Positions 33,633 to 42,235 of a stretch of DNA of 64,000 nucleotides are shown here, piece by piece (position 1 is the stretch's first letter; each line of letters starts with the position of its first letter). This DNA comes from Streptomyces sp. A1136 (GTDB taxonomy: Bacteria > Actinomycetota > Actinomycetes > Streptomycetales > Streptomycetaceae). Below the pieces are notes generated by a model, which saw only the letters and a list, made by a program, of their open reading frames with translations, searched no databases and was not told the DNA's origin. Location: the NCBI RefSeq assembly GCF_004795055.1, contig NZ_SSBJ01000003.1, positions 1-64,000 on the forward strand. The letters are read 5' to 3'. The position numbers were made by a program, and so were the translations under genes.

Positions 33633-35264
33633 GTGGAGTACAACCTTGCCGACCTGTTCGAGTCGGTCGTCGACGTGGTTCCCGACCGGGAGGCCCTCGT
33701 CTACGTGGACCACCCGGGCACCGGCGCCGAACGCCGCCTGACATACGCGGAACTCGACGCGGCGTCGAACCGCCTCGCGCACCACCTCCTCGACAGCGGG
33801 CTGAGGGCGGGCGAACACCTGGGGCTGCACCTCTACAACGGGGTCGAGTACCTCCAGACGGTGTTGGCCTGCCTCAAGGCCCGACTGGTACCGGTGAACG
33901 TCAACTACCGCTACGTGGAGGAGGAACTCGTCTACCTCTACAACGACGCCGACCTCGCCGCCCTCGTCTTCGAGGGCGAGTTCACGGAGCGGGTGGCCGC
34001 CGCGCTCCCGCAGACGACCAAGCTGCGACACCTGATCCGGGTCGGCGACGCCCCCGAGGGCGCCCCGGAGCCCGCGGTCGCTCCGGTCGCGTACGCGGAC
34101 GCGGAGGCGGCGGGCTCCCCGGAGCGTGGATTCCCGCCCCGCTCCCCCGACGACCTGTTCATCATCTACACCGGCGGCACCACGGGGATGCCCAAGGGCG
34201 TCATGTGGCGGGCCGAAGACCTCTTCTTCGCGGGCCTGTTCGGCGGCGAACCGTCGGGCGAGCCGGTGAAGCGACCCGAGGAACTGGCCGAACGGGTGGC
34301 CGCGCGCGGCGCCGGACTCACGTTCTTCCCGACGCCGCCGCTCATGCACGGCACGTCGACCCTGACCTCTTTCATCGCCTTCAACTACGGCCAGCGGGTG
34401 GTCATCCACCGCAAGTACGCGCCCGAGGAAGTGCTGCGCACGATCGAGAAGGAGAAGGTCTCCAGCGTATCCCTGGTGGGCGACGCGATGTTGAGGCCGC
34501 TCATCGACGCGCTGAACGGCCCGCTCAAGGGGACGGACCTGTCCTCGCTGTTCAGCGTCTCCTCGTCCGGGGCGATCATGTCGGAGACGGTCCGCGCCGA
34601 GTTCCAGCGACTGGTGCCGCACGTGACGCTGCTGAACAACTTCGGTTCCTCGGAGTCCGGTTCCAACGGCAAGGCGGCGAACGACTCGGGGCCCGAGAAG
34701 GGTTTCCGGCTGGAGGTCAACGACCGTACCCAGGTGGTGGACCCGGTGACCCATGAACCGGTGCCGGTGGGCCGGCCCGGGCGCCTCGCCCAGCGCGGCC
34801 ACGTGCCGCTGGGCTACTACAACGACCCCGCGAAGACGGCCGAGACCTTCTTCCGCAAGGGCGAGGAGCGGTGGGTGTTGCTCGGTGACATGGCGACGGT
34901 GGACGAGAGCGGGATCGTCACCGTGTTGGGGCGCGGCTCGCAGTGCATCAACACGGGCGGCGAGAAGGTCTACCCGGAGGAGGTCGAGCAGGCGTTGAAG
35001 TCGCACCCGGACGTGTACGACGCCCTGGTCGCGGGGGTGGCGGACCCCCGGTGGGGCAGCCATGTCGCCGCGGTGGTCCAGGTGCGCGCGGGGGCGCCGG
35101 AGCCGACGCTGGAGGAGATCCAGGCCCATTGCCGGACGAGGCTCGCGGGGTACAAGGTCCCGCGCCAGCTCGTGGTCGCACCGGCGATCCAGCGCTCCCC
35201 GAGCGGGAAGGCGGACTACCGCTGGGCGAAGGCGGTCGCGACGGAGGCGGACGCCGCCCGCTGA
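33633..35264 (+). CDS. Acyl-CoA synthetase (FadD19-like)
   Basis: A 543-residue ANL-family ligase that activates a carboxylic acid as adenylate and CoA thioester. Motifs are IYTGGTTGMPKGVMWRAEDL (P-loop A3, about 185), the A5-like NNFGSSESGSNG, the A7/A8 region LLGDMATVDESGIVTVLGRG, INTGGEKVYPEEVEQALKSH, and the A10 lysine in SPSGKADYRWAK. The MWRxED and GKxDYRWAK signatures resemble FadD19, the steroid C26/C24-CoA ligase. GTG at 33633 is chosen because AGGAGG lies 4 nt upstream and the domain begins directly (EYNLADLFESVVDVVPDREA); ATGs at 33594 and 33606 are alternatives. Divergent from the EchA19-like gene. Confidence 0.85.
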   Translation: MEYNLADLFESVVDVVPDREALVYVDHPGTGAERRLTYAELDAASNRLAHHLLDSGLRAGEHLGLHLYNGVEYLQTVLACLKARLVPVNVNYRYVEEELVYLYNDADLAALVFEGEFTERVAAALPQTTKLRHLIRVGDAPEGAPEPAVAPVAYADAEAAGSPERGFPPRSPDDLFIIYTGGTTGMPKGVMWRAEDLFFAGLFGGEPSGEPVKRPEELAERVAARGAGLTFFPTPPLMHGTSTLTSFIAFNYGQRVVIHRKYAPEEVLRTIEKEKVSSVSLVGDAMLRPLIDALNGPLKGTDLSSLFSVSSSGAIMSETVRAEFQRLVPHVTLLNNFGSSESGSNGKAANDSGPEKGFRLEVNDRTQVVDPVTHEPVPVGRPGRLAQRGHVPLGYYNDPAKTAETFFRKGEERWVLLGDMATVDESGIVTVLGRGSQCINTGGEKVYPEEVEQALKSHPDVYDALVAGVADPRWGSHVAAVVQVRAGAPEPTLEEIQAHCRTRLAGYKVPRQLVVAPAIQRSPSGKADYRWAKAVATEADAAR

Positions 35265-35285
35265 GGGGGCCGCGCGGGCGCGGGC

Positions 35286-35933
35286 TCACAGGGGGTGGCC
35301 GTCCGGACCGGTCCGGACGGCCTGGGTGGAGAACTTGGAGAGGAACACGTCGTACCAGCCGTCGTCCCTCCTCGTCGCCGTCGCACCGTCCTGCCAGGTC
35401 CCGTTGTCCGCCCACCACGGGCTCCCGTGCGGGTCGCCCTGGTTCTGGTGGATGTCGCGCACGCCCGGACCGCCGTGGTCGAAGGGCTCTCCGAAGACCA
35501 TGACGGGGCGACCCGGTACGAGGATGGACTCCAGCGCCCGGGAGGCTTCGAGGTGGGAGCCCGAGAGCCAGGGGTGCGCTGGGCCGGGTCGGCCGAGGAG
35601 CGCGCGCAGCCGGGCGACCGCGCGGCCGGACCGGTCGGCCAGCGCGGGGTGGCGCTGGAAGTCGAGGGCGCCCGATCCCGAGGTGCGGGCGAGGTCGTGG
35701 AAGCCCGGCGCGAGGGTGGACGCGGGTTCGAGCACCGACGCGGCGAGGGTGAGGACCTTCCATCGGACGCCGACGGTGGAGTGCTCGCCGTCGACGTCTA
35801 CGGCGCACCGGTAGCGGCCTTCGGGTGCGTCGACCTCCAGGTTGACGCGGAACCAGCGGCCCCGGGCATCGGGTTCGTCGCGGAAGTGGCGGTGCAGCGT
35901 CCCGCACAGCGCCCCGTAGTCGGCGAGCGGCAT
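35286..35933 (-). CDS. DUF2278 (YukJ-like) protein
   Basis: A 215-residue DUF2278 protein, starting with the conserved MPLADYGALCGTLHRHF. Further landmarks are RYRCAVDVDGEHSTVGVRWK, MVFGEPFDHGGPGVRDIHQN and FSTQAVRTGPDGHPL. The function of this family is unknown. The start at 35933 is chosen because the family motif begins there; the frame is open to a GTG at 36023, which would add an arginine-rich leader. Convergent with the FadD19-like gene (21 bp between stops). Confidence 0.8.
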   Translation of the reverse strand: MPLADYGALCGTLHRHFRDEPDARGRWFRVNLEVDAPEGRYRCAVDVDGEHSTVGVRWKVLTLAASVLEPASTLAPGFHDLARTSGSGALDFQRHPALADRSGRAVARLRALLGRPGPAHPWLSGSHLEASRALESILVPGRPVMVFGEPFDHGGPGVRDIHQNQGDPHGSPWWADNGTWQDGATATRRDDGWYDVFLSKFSTQAVRTGPDGHPL

Positions 35934-36021
35934 GCGGCAAGTCAACCACCGCCGGACCACACGGGCGACTAGGGCGGCAGGCCCGCGCCCGGCGGCCCGG
36001 GCGACGGCGAGATCACCGATC

Positions 36022-36078
36022 ACTCGTTCGAGTCATTGCTTTAGCCTGCGGTCTCCGGCAGGCTACCGAATGATCGGT
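36022..36078. promoter_or_regulatory. Two palindromes upstream of paaK
   Basis: ACTCG-TT-CGAGT (36022-36033) and ACCGA-ATGA-TCGGT (36065-36078) are perfect 5-bp inverted repeats. The second continues as CGGTCGGT. They lie 27-83 bp before the paaK start in a region poorer in GC than its surroundings. They look like operators for a TetR-type regulator, but the regulator gene is not in the window. Confidence 0.4.
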
Positions 36079-36104
36079 CGGTGCGTTCACGATGGGGTGA
36101 GGAC

Positions 36105-37457
36105 ATGACGGACTTCGCGGGTGAGGAGCGGGAGCAGGGCGGGCTGCCGGGCCGTGACCCCGGCCCGGATGCGGGCGAGTCGCTGAGCGGTGACGAGCTG
36201 GCGGCCCTCCAGCTGAGCCGGTTGCGCGCCACCTTGCACCGGGTCTACGAACGGGTTCCCTTCTACCGCCAGGCCTTCGGGAAGGCCGGTGTGCACCCCG
36301 ACGACTGCCGTTCCCTCGCCGATCTCTCCCTCTTCCCCTTCACCACCAAGGCCGACCTGCGCGACCAGTACCCCTTCGGGATGTTCGCCGTCCCCCGTTC
36401 GGACGTCCGCCGCATCCACGCCTCCAGTGGCACCACCGGCCGGCCGACGGTGGTGGGGTACACCGACGGGGATCTGTCCACCTGGGCGGACGTCGTCGCC
36501 CGCTCCATCCGCGCGGCGGGCGGCCGGCCGGGGCAGATCGTGCACATCGCCTACGGGTACGGCCTGTTCACCGGCGGCCTCGGCGCGCACTACGGCGCCG
36601 AACGGCTCGGGTGTACCGTCGTGCCCGCCTCCGGCGGCATGACGGACCGCCAGGTCCGACTGATCCAGGACTTCCGGCCGGAGGTCATCATGGTGACCCC
36701 CTCCTACATGCTGACCCTGCTGGACGAGATGGAGCGCCAGGGGATCGACCCCCGCTCGACCTCGCTGCGTACGGGGATATTCGGCGCGGAGCCCTGGACG
36801 GAGGGGATGCGCCGGGAGATCGAGGACCGGCTCGGCATCGACGCCGTGGACATCTACGGGCTGTCCGAGGTGATGGGGCCGGGCGTGGCGCAGGAATGCG
36901 CCTCGACGAAGGACGGCCTCCACATCTGGGAGGACCACTTCTATCCCGAGGTGGTCGACCCGATCACGGGGGCGGTGTTGCCGGACGGCGAGCCCGGGGA
37001 ACTGGTGTTCACCTCGCTCACCAAGGAGGCCATGCCCGTCGTCCGGTACCGCACCAGGGACCTGACGCGGCTGTTGCCGGGGACCGCCCGGCCGGCCTTC
37101 CGCCGGATGGAGAAGATCACGGGCCGCAGTGACGACATGATCATCCTGCGGGGGGTGAACCTCTACCCCACGCAGATCGAGGAGATCCTGCTCCGCGTCC
37201 CGGCCCTGGCCCCCCACTTCCAGCTCCGGCTGACCCGGGAAGGCCGGATGGACGCGCTGACCGTCCGGGTCGAGGCCCGGCGGGAGGCGGACCCGACGCA
37301 GCGGGAGGCGGCGGCCGCCGCGGTGGTCAGGGCCGTGAAGGAGGGGGTCGGGGTGTCCGTGCGGGTCGAGGTGGTGGACCCCGAGACGCTGGAACGGTCG
37401 GTGGGCAAGATCAAGCGGATCCGGGACCTGCGGGAGGAGGCGCCCAGACGCCCCTGA
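36105..37457 (+). CDS. paaK: Phenylacetate-CoA ligase
   Basis: A 450-residue PaaK-type ANL ligase, forming phenylacetyl-CoA from phenylacetate, ATP and CoA. Motifs: YERVPFYRQAFGKAGVHPDD, LPFTTKxDLR-like LFPFTTKADLRDQYPFGMF, HASSGTTGRPTVVGYT (P-loop), DIYGLSEVMGPGVAQEC, GRSDDMIILRGVNLYPTQIE, and the C-terminal SVGKIKRIRDLR. ATG at 36105 has GGGGTGAGG upstream; an earlier in-frame start at 36081 lacks support. None of the paaABCDE epoxidase or lower-pathway genes are adjacent, so the downstream steps must be encoded elsewhere. It may instead serve another aryl acid. Confidence 0.88.
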   Translation: MTDFAGEEREQGGLPGRDPGPDAGESLSGDELAALQLSRLRATLHRVYERVPFYRQAFGKAGVHPDDCRSLADLSLFPFTTKADLRDQYPFGMFAVPRSDVRRIHASSGTTGRPTVVGYTDGDLSTWADVVARSIRAAGGRPGQIVHIAYGYGLFTGGLGAHYGAERLGCTVVPASGGMTDRQVRLIQDFRPEVIMVTPSYMLTLLDEMERQGIDPRSTSLRTGIFGAEPWTEGMRREIEDRLGIDAVDIYGLSEVMGPGVAQECASTKDGLHIWEDHFYPEVVDPITGAVLPDGEPGELVFTSLTKEAMPVVRYRTRDLTRLLPGTARPAFRRMEKITGRSDDMIILRGVNLYPTQIEEILLRVPALAPHFQLRLTREGRMDALTVRVEARREADPTQREAAAAAVVRAVKEGVGVSVRVEVVDPETLERSVGKIKRIRDLREEAPRRP

Positions 37458-37646
37458 GATACCCGTATCCGATGCCCTGAGGCACCCGACGTCCGCAAGA
37501 CCCGACGCCCTGAGGGCCGACGCCGCACCTGTTCCGGCGGGGTCGCCGCCGCGTCGTCGGGGAGTCGGCTGCGCGGAGGTCGGAAAACCACCCCTTCGGG
37601 CCGTTTTCACCGGCGCCTCCGAGGCAATCGAGGTGCCGCCGGGTAG

Positions 37647-38510
37647 GTGAAGGGTGTGACCTCGAAGCCCCGGCCGCCGCACGACCGGCTCCGGGCCTCC
37701 CTCGTCGGGCTGGCCTGGAGCCGGGGGCGCCAGATGGAGCTGATGCACCGGGCGATGGGTTTCGCGGCCCTCGGGTTCCTGACCCTCGTGCCGCTGCTCG
37801 TGGTCGTCGCGGCCGCCGCACCCGGCAGCGGCTCCGGCTTCGGCCGCTGGCTGGGGCAGGCCCTCGGGGTGACGCAGTCCTCGCGGGCCCGGGTCGAGAT
37901 GCTGTTCAGCGCCGCCGACCTGGCGCTGGAACGCACCACCGCCTTCGGTCTGGCCGCCCTCGCGGTCTTCGGCCTGACGTTCGGCTCGGCGGTCCAGACC
38001 GGCTACGAGAAGGTCTGGGACCTCCCGACCGCCCGCTGGCACACCATGTGGCGGCACGTCGTGTGGCTCGCCCTGCTCGTCTGCTACCTCGCCCTCCTCG
38101 TCGAGATCCCCGCTCCGTCACAGAACGCGATCGGCAGCGCGATCGGCACCGTGAGCGACCTCGCCGGCACGGTCCTCTTCTTCTGGACCTCCCAACGCCT
38201 CCTCCTGGGCGGCCGCGTCCGCTGGCGGGCCCTGCTCCCGGGGGCGATCGCCACCAGCCTCGGCCTGCTCGGCCTGCGCGTCTTCTCCCAACTGGTGTTC
38301 TCGCCGCTGATCGCGTCCAGCGCCGTCACCTACGGCCCGTTCGGCACGCTCCTCGTCGTCCAGTCCTGGCTGGTCGGTGTCGGCTTCGTCGTCTACGGCG
38401 GCTCCCTCGTCGGCCGCCTGGTCCACGAACGCCTCACCCTGCGCCGGCTGCGCAAGTCGGGCGCGGTTCCCGACGAGGGGCTCGACGACCATGGTTCGGA
38501 AACCGACTGA
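37647..38510 (+). CDS. YihY/BrkB-like integral membrane protein
   Basis: A 287-residue protein with about six transmembrane segments (MGFAALGFLTLVPLLVVVAA near residue 40, FGLAALAVFGLTFGSAVQTG, VVWLALLVCYLALLVEIP, and three more up to about residue 260). The early FxALxxLxPLL pattern and central helices fit the YihY/virulence-factor BrkB (formerly RNase BN) family, whose function is unresolved. The start is uncertain: GTG at 37647 or GTG at 37656, neither with a good ribosome-binding site. It stands alone between paaK and an SDR gene. Confidence 0.72.
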   Translation: MKGVTSKPRPPHDRLRASLVGLAWSRGRQMELMHRAMGFAALGFLTLVPLLVVVAAAAPGSGSGFGRWLGQALGVTQSSRARVEMLFSAADLALERTTAFGLAALAVFGLTFGSAVQTGYEKVWDLPTARWHTMWRHVVWLALLVCYLALLVEIPAPSQNAIGSAIGTVSDLAGTVLFFWTSQRLLLGGRVRWRALLPGAIATSLGLLGLRVFSQLVFSPLIASSAVTYGPFGTLLVVQSWLVGVGFVVYGGSLVGRLVHERLTLRRLRKSGAVPDEGLDDHGSETD

Positions 38511-38576
38511 CGTCGGCGCCCCGCCGGTGCGAGGATCGGTGGTGATCACCGATACCGGTCGCTCACAGGGGGACTC

Positions 38577-39443
38577 ATGACTACGCAGCATCCGACGGAC
38601 ACACCCGAGGGCCGGGTCTGGCTGATCACCGGGGCGTCCTCCGGGTTCGGCCTGCTCCTGGCCGAGGCGGCGCTCACCGCCGGCGACACGGTCGTGGCGG
38701 CGGCCCGCCGTACCGGCACCCTCGACACCCTGGCCACAGAGCACCCGGGCCGGCTCGTCCCGCTGGCCTTGGACGTGACGGACACGGCCCGCGCGGAGGA
38801 GGCCGTGGCCGGGGTCGTGGAGCGCTTCGACCGTATCGACGTCCTGGTCAACAACGCCGGCCGGGGCCTGGTCGGCGCCGTGGAGGAGACGAGCGACGCC
38901 GAACTCCGCGAACTGATGGACCTGCACTTCTTCGGCCCGGCGGCGCTCCAGCGCGCCGCGCTCCCCCACATGCGGTCTCGGAAGTCCGGCGCCATCGTGC
39001 AGATGAGCAGCATGGGCGGACGGCTGGCCTTCCCGGGCGTCGGGGCCTACTGCGCCACGAAGTTCGCCCTGGAGGGTCTGACCGAGGCGCTCGCGGCCGA
39101 GGTGGCCCCCTTCGGGATCAAGGTGCTGATCGTGGAACCGGGCTCGTTCCGCACGAGCTTCGCGGGCGGTGGCGCGCTGCGGTCCACGACCCCGTTGCCG
39201 GCCTACGAGGACATCGTCGGACCCGTCCGGTCCGGCCTCCCGGCGAGCGACGGCCACCAGCCCGGGGATCCGGTGAAGGCGGTCGCCGCGATCCTCTCCG
39301 CCCTGGACGCCCCGCGGACCCCGTTGCGGCTCGTGCTGGGCAATGACGCCGTCGACTTCATCCGCACCCGCGAGGACGCCGTCCGCGCCGAGGCCGAGGC
39401 CTGGGAGTCCGTCAGCCGGGGCACGGACTTCGACGACGTCTGA
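38577..39443 (+). CDS. Short-chain dehydrogenase/reductase
   Basis: A 288-residue classical SDR. It has the NADP(H) Rossmann motif LITGASSGFGLLLAEAA (16-32), with AARR after beta-2 suggesting NADP(H) preference, NNAG near 96, the catalytic Ser in QMSSMGG, and YCATK (Tyr/Lys) near 158. Such enzymes reduce ketones or oxidise alcohols; the substrate is not evident. The ATG at 38577 follows GGGGGACTC. It is monocistronic, 66 bp after the BrkB-like gene. Confidence 0.85.
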   Translation: MTTQHPTDTPEGRVWLITGASSGFGLLLAEAALTAGDTVVAAARRTGTLDTLATEHPGRLVPLALDVTDTARAEEAVAGVVERFDRIDVLVNNAGRGLVGAVEETSDAELRELMDLHFFGPAALQRAALPHMRSRKSGAIVQMSSMGGRLAFPGVGAYCATKFALEGLTEALAAEVAPFGIKVLIVEPGSFRTSFAGGGALRSTTPLPAYEDIVGPVRSGLPASDGHQPGDPVKAVAAILSALDAPRTPLRLVLGNDAVDFIRTREDAVRAEAEAWESVSRGTDFDDV

Positions 39444-39501
39444 CCCGGCCCGGCGCCGGGACGTACGCCCCCGCCCGTGCCACCGGGGGCGTACGAGGCG
39501 C

Positions 39502-39530
39502 CTCACGGGCTCACGGGCTCACGGGCTCAC
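39502..39530. repeat. Tandem octamer CTCACGGG x3.5 at the end of the antiporter gene
   Basis: Three and a half copies of an 8-bp unit span the last codons and stop of the minus-strand antiporter gene. A change in copy number would shift the reading frame of the last few residues and move the stop. It is otherwise a simple repeat. Confidence 0.7.
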
Positions 39531-40643
39531 GGCAAGGAACAGGTACGCGGCCAAGAGCACGATGTGCACGCCGCCCTGAAGCAACGTCGCCCGCCCCGGC
39601 ACGATCGTCAGGGCGCTGACCACCACCGTCAACGCGAGCAGCACCATGTGGACCGGGCCGAGACCGAGCAGCAGTGGTCCGGAGAGCCACACCGTGGCCA
39701 GCGCGATCGACGGGATGGTCAGGCCGATGCTGGCGATGGCGGAGCCGTAGGCCAGGTTGAGGCTGGTCTGCATCCGGTCGCGCCGGGCGGCGCGGACGGC
39801 GGCCAGGGTCTCGGGGGCCAGCACCAGCAGGGCGATGATCACACCGACGACGGCGTGCGGCAGTCCGGCGTCGGCTACGCCCCGCTCGATGGTCGGTGAG
39901 ACGGCCTTGGCGTCACCGACCACGGCGACGAGCGCGACCAGCAGCAGACCGAGACTGATCAGGGTGGCACGTAGGCTCGGCGCCACGGCGTGGGCCTCCT
40001 CCCCCGACGCGTCCCCGAACTCCCGCACCCCGCTCCCCCGGGTGTCAACCGGGAGGAAGTAGTCGCGGTGACGGACCGTCTGTACGGCAACGAACAGGCC
40101 GTAGAGCGCGAGGGAGGCACACGCGGCGAAGGTCAGCTGGGCGCTGGAGAACTCGGGACCGGGCTTGCTCGTGGTGAACGTCGGCAGCACCAGGCTCAGT
40201 ACGGCGAGCGTCGCGACGGTGGCCAGTGCCGCCCCCGAGCCCTCGGCGTTGAAGACGGTGACCCGGTTGCGCAGGGCGCCGACCAGGAGGGATACGCCGA
40301 CGATGCCGTTGCAGGTGATCATGACGGCGGCGAAGACGGTGTCCCGGGCCAGCGAGGCCGTCTTGTCGCCGCCACCGGCCATCAGGGTGACGATCAGGGC
40401 CACCTCGATGATGGTGACGGCGACGGCCAGGACGAGGGAGCCGAAGGGTTCGCCGACCCGGAGGGCCACCACCTCCGCGTGGTGGACTGCCGCCAGGACC
40501 GCGCCGGCCAGGCAGAGGGAGACCAGCCCCACCGCGAAGGCCGGCAGGTCGCGTCCCCAGCTGAGAACGAGCGCGACGACGGCCACCACCGGGACCACGA
40601 CGGTCCAGTCGAACAGGGACGTTCTGTGCGTTGCCGTACTCAT
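39519..40643 (-). CDS. ChaA-like calcium/proton (cation) antiporter
   Basis: A 374-residue membrane protein with about eleven transmembrane segments. The two inverted CaCA repeats are recognisable, each with an acidic ion-binding motif: FGSLVLAVAVTIIEVALIVT near residue 65 and LVLAPETLAAVRAARRDRMQ with SLNLAYGSAIASIGLTIPSI near 275-310. ChaA-type proteins expel Ca2+, Na+ or K+ in exchange for H+. An acidic loop near 210-225 separates the halves. ATG at 40643 is supported by the immediate start of the first membrane helix. It stands 36 bp after the stop of the acyl-CoA synthetase gene. Confidence 0.87.
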   Translation of the reverse strand: MSTATHRTSLFDWTVVVPVVAVVALVLSWGRDLPAFAVGLVSLCLAGAVLAAVHHAEVVALRVGEPFGSLVLAVAVTIIEVALIVTLMAGGGDKTASLARDTVFAAVMITCNGIVGVSLLVGALRNRVTVFNAEGSGAALATVATLAVLSLVLPTFTTSKPGPEFSSAQLTFAACASLALYGLFVAVQTVRHRDYFLPVDTRGSGVREFGDASGEEAHAVAPSLRATLISLGLLLVALVAVVGDAKAVSPTIERGVADAGLPHAVVGVIIALLVLAPETLAAVRAARRDRMQTSLNLAYGSAIASIGLTIPSIALATVWLSGPLLLGLGPVHMVLLALTVVVSALTIVPGRATLLQGGVHIVLLAAYLFLAVSP

Positions 40644-40678
40644 GTGGGCCAACTTGCCAGAACCGTCGCCGCCCTGCG

Positions 40679-42235
40679 TCACACGGCGCGCTCGCGCCCC
40701 TCCCAGTACGGGTCGCGCAGCCGCCGCTTGTACAGCTTGCCGTTGGGGTCGCGCGGCATCGTCTCGATGAAGTCGACCGTCTTGGGCCGCTTGTAGGCGG
40801 CCAGCCGCCGCTCGCAGTGGTGCAGGATCTCGGCGGCGAGAGCGGCGCCCGCCTCGAAGCCCTCGGCGGGCTCGATGACGGCCTTGACCTCCTCGCCCCA
40901 GTCGTCGTGCGGAATGCCGAAGGCGGCGGCGTCCGCGACCGCCGGATGGGTGAGGAGGGCGGACTCTATCTCCGCCGGGTAGATGTTGACCCCGCCGGAG
41001 ATGATCATGTCGATCTTGCGGTCGCGGAGGAAGAGGTAGCCCTCCTCGTCCATCAGGCCCAGGTCGCCGACGGTGAAGAAGTCGCCGATGCGGCTCTTGC
41101 GGGTCTTGCCCTCGTCCTTGTGGTAGCTGAAACCGCCGGTGTTCATCTTGATGTAGACGGTGCCGAGTTCGCCCGGCGGCAGCCGGTTGCCGTCGTCGTC
41201 GAAGATGGCCAGTTCGCTGATCGGCCAGGCCTTGCCCACGGTTCCCGGCTTCTTCAGCCAGTCCTCGGCGGTGGCGAAGGCACCCCCGCCCTCGCTGGCG
41301 GCGTAGTACTCCTCCACGCAGCCGCCCCACCAGTCGATCATCGCCCGCTTGACGTGGTCGGGGCAGGGCGCGGCGCCGTGGATGGCGTGTCGCATGGAGC
41401 CGACGTCGTAGGCGTCCTTGGTCTCCTGCGGGAGCGCGAGAAGGCGGTGGAACTGGGTCGGCACCATGTGGGTGTGGGTGCAGGCGTACCGGTCGATCAG
41501 GCGCAGCATCTCGGTCGGGGTCCACCTGTCCATGAGGACCAGCGGGTGCCCGATGTGCAGTGACGCGCCCGCGAACTGGAGGACGGCGGTGTGGTAGAGC
41601 GGCGAGCAGACGAGGTGGACGTTGCCGTCGAAGGGCCTGATGCCGAAGATCCCGAGGAAGCCGCCGAGGTACGCCTCCTCCGGCGGCTTGCCGGGCAGCG
41701 GGCGGCGGATGCCGCGCGGCCGGCCGGTGGTGCCGGAGGTGTAGTTCATCACCCAGCCTAGGGTGCGGTCGGCGGGGGGCGTCGCGGGGTGTCCGGCGAG
41801 GAGGTCCTCGTACGGGCGGAAGCCGGCCACCGTTCCGACGGCGTAGCGGTGGCTCGCGGGCAGGTCGGCCTCGTCGGCCGCCGCGGTGGCGGCCTCGGCG
41901 AAGCGCTCGTGCGCGATGAGCACCTTCGCCCCGGAGTCGGCGACGATCCACGCGATCTCGGGGCCGACGAGGTGGTGGTTGACCGGGACCAGGTAGAAAC
42001 CGGCCTGGGAGGCGGCGAGGTAGGCGGTGAGGAACGCGACGCCGTTGGGCAGGACGACGGCGAAGGAGTCGCCCTCGCGCATCCCGGCGAGGCGCAGCCC
42101 GTGGACCAGCCGGTTGACGTCGGCGTGCAACCGGCCCGCGCTCCACTGTTCGCCTTCGGGGGTGGTCAGTACGGTGCGGTCGGGCTCGGCGATGGCCTGG
42201 GCCCAGAAGCCGTTGGTGTCGGTCACGCTGCTCAC
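40679..42235 (-). CDS. Acyl-CoA synthetase (FadD family)
   Basis: A 518-residue ANL-family acyl-CoA ligase with VMNYTSGTTGRPRGIRRPLP (P-loop), YYAASEGGG (A5), VGDLGLMDEEGYLFLRDRKI with DMIISGGVNIYPAEIESALL, and the catalytic lysine in PRDPNGKLYKRRLRD. It is distinct from the FadD19-like enzyme at 33633. GTG at 42235 overlaps the stop of the flavin oxidoreductase gene (GTGA), so the two are coupled; a GTG at 42226 is the alternative. The partner gene resembles IpdC of the steroid ring C/D pathway, so the substrate may be a steroid-derived acid. Confidence 0.85.
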   Translation of the reverse strand: MSSVTDTNGFWAQAIAEPDRTVLTTPEGEQWSAGRLHADVNRLVHGLRLAGMREGDSFAVVLPNGVAFLTAYLAASQAGFYLVPVNHHLVGPEIAWIVADSGAKVLIAHERFAEAATAAADEADLPASHRYAVGTVAGFRPYEDLLAGHPATPPADRTLGWVMNYTSGTTGRPRGIRRPLPGKPPEEAYLGGFLGIFGIRPFDGNVHLVCSPLYHTAVLQFAGASLHIGHPLVLMDRWTPTEMLRLIDRYACTHTHMVPTQFHRLLALPQETKDAYDVGSMRHAIHGAAPCPDHVKRAMIDWWGGCVEEYYAASEGGGAFATAEDWLKKPGTVGKAWPISELAIFDDDGNRLPPGELGTVYIKMNTGGFSYHKDEGKTRKSRIGDFFTVGDLGLMDEEGYLFLRDRKIDMIISGGVNIYPAEIESALLTHPAVADAAAFGIPHDDWGEEVKAVIEPAEGFEAGAALAAEILHHCERRLAAYKRPKTVDFIETMPRDPNGKLYKRRLRDPYWEGRERAV

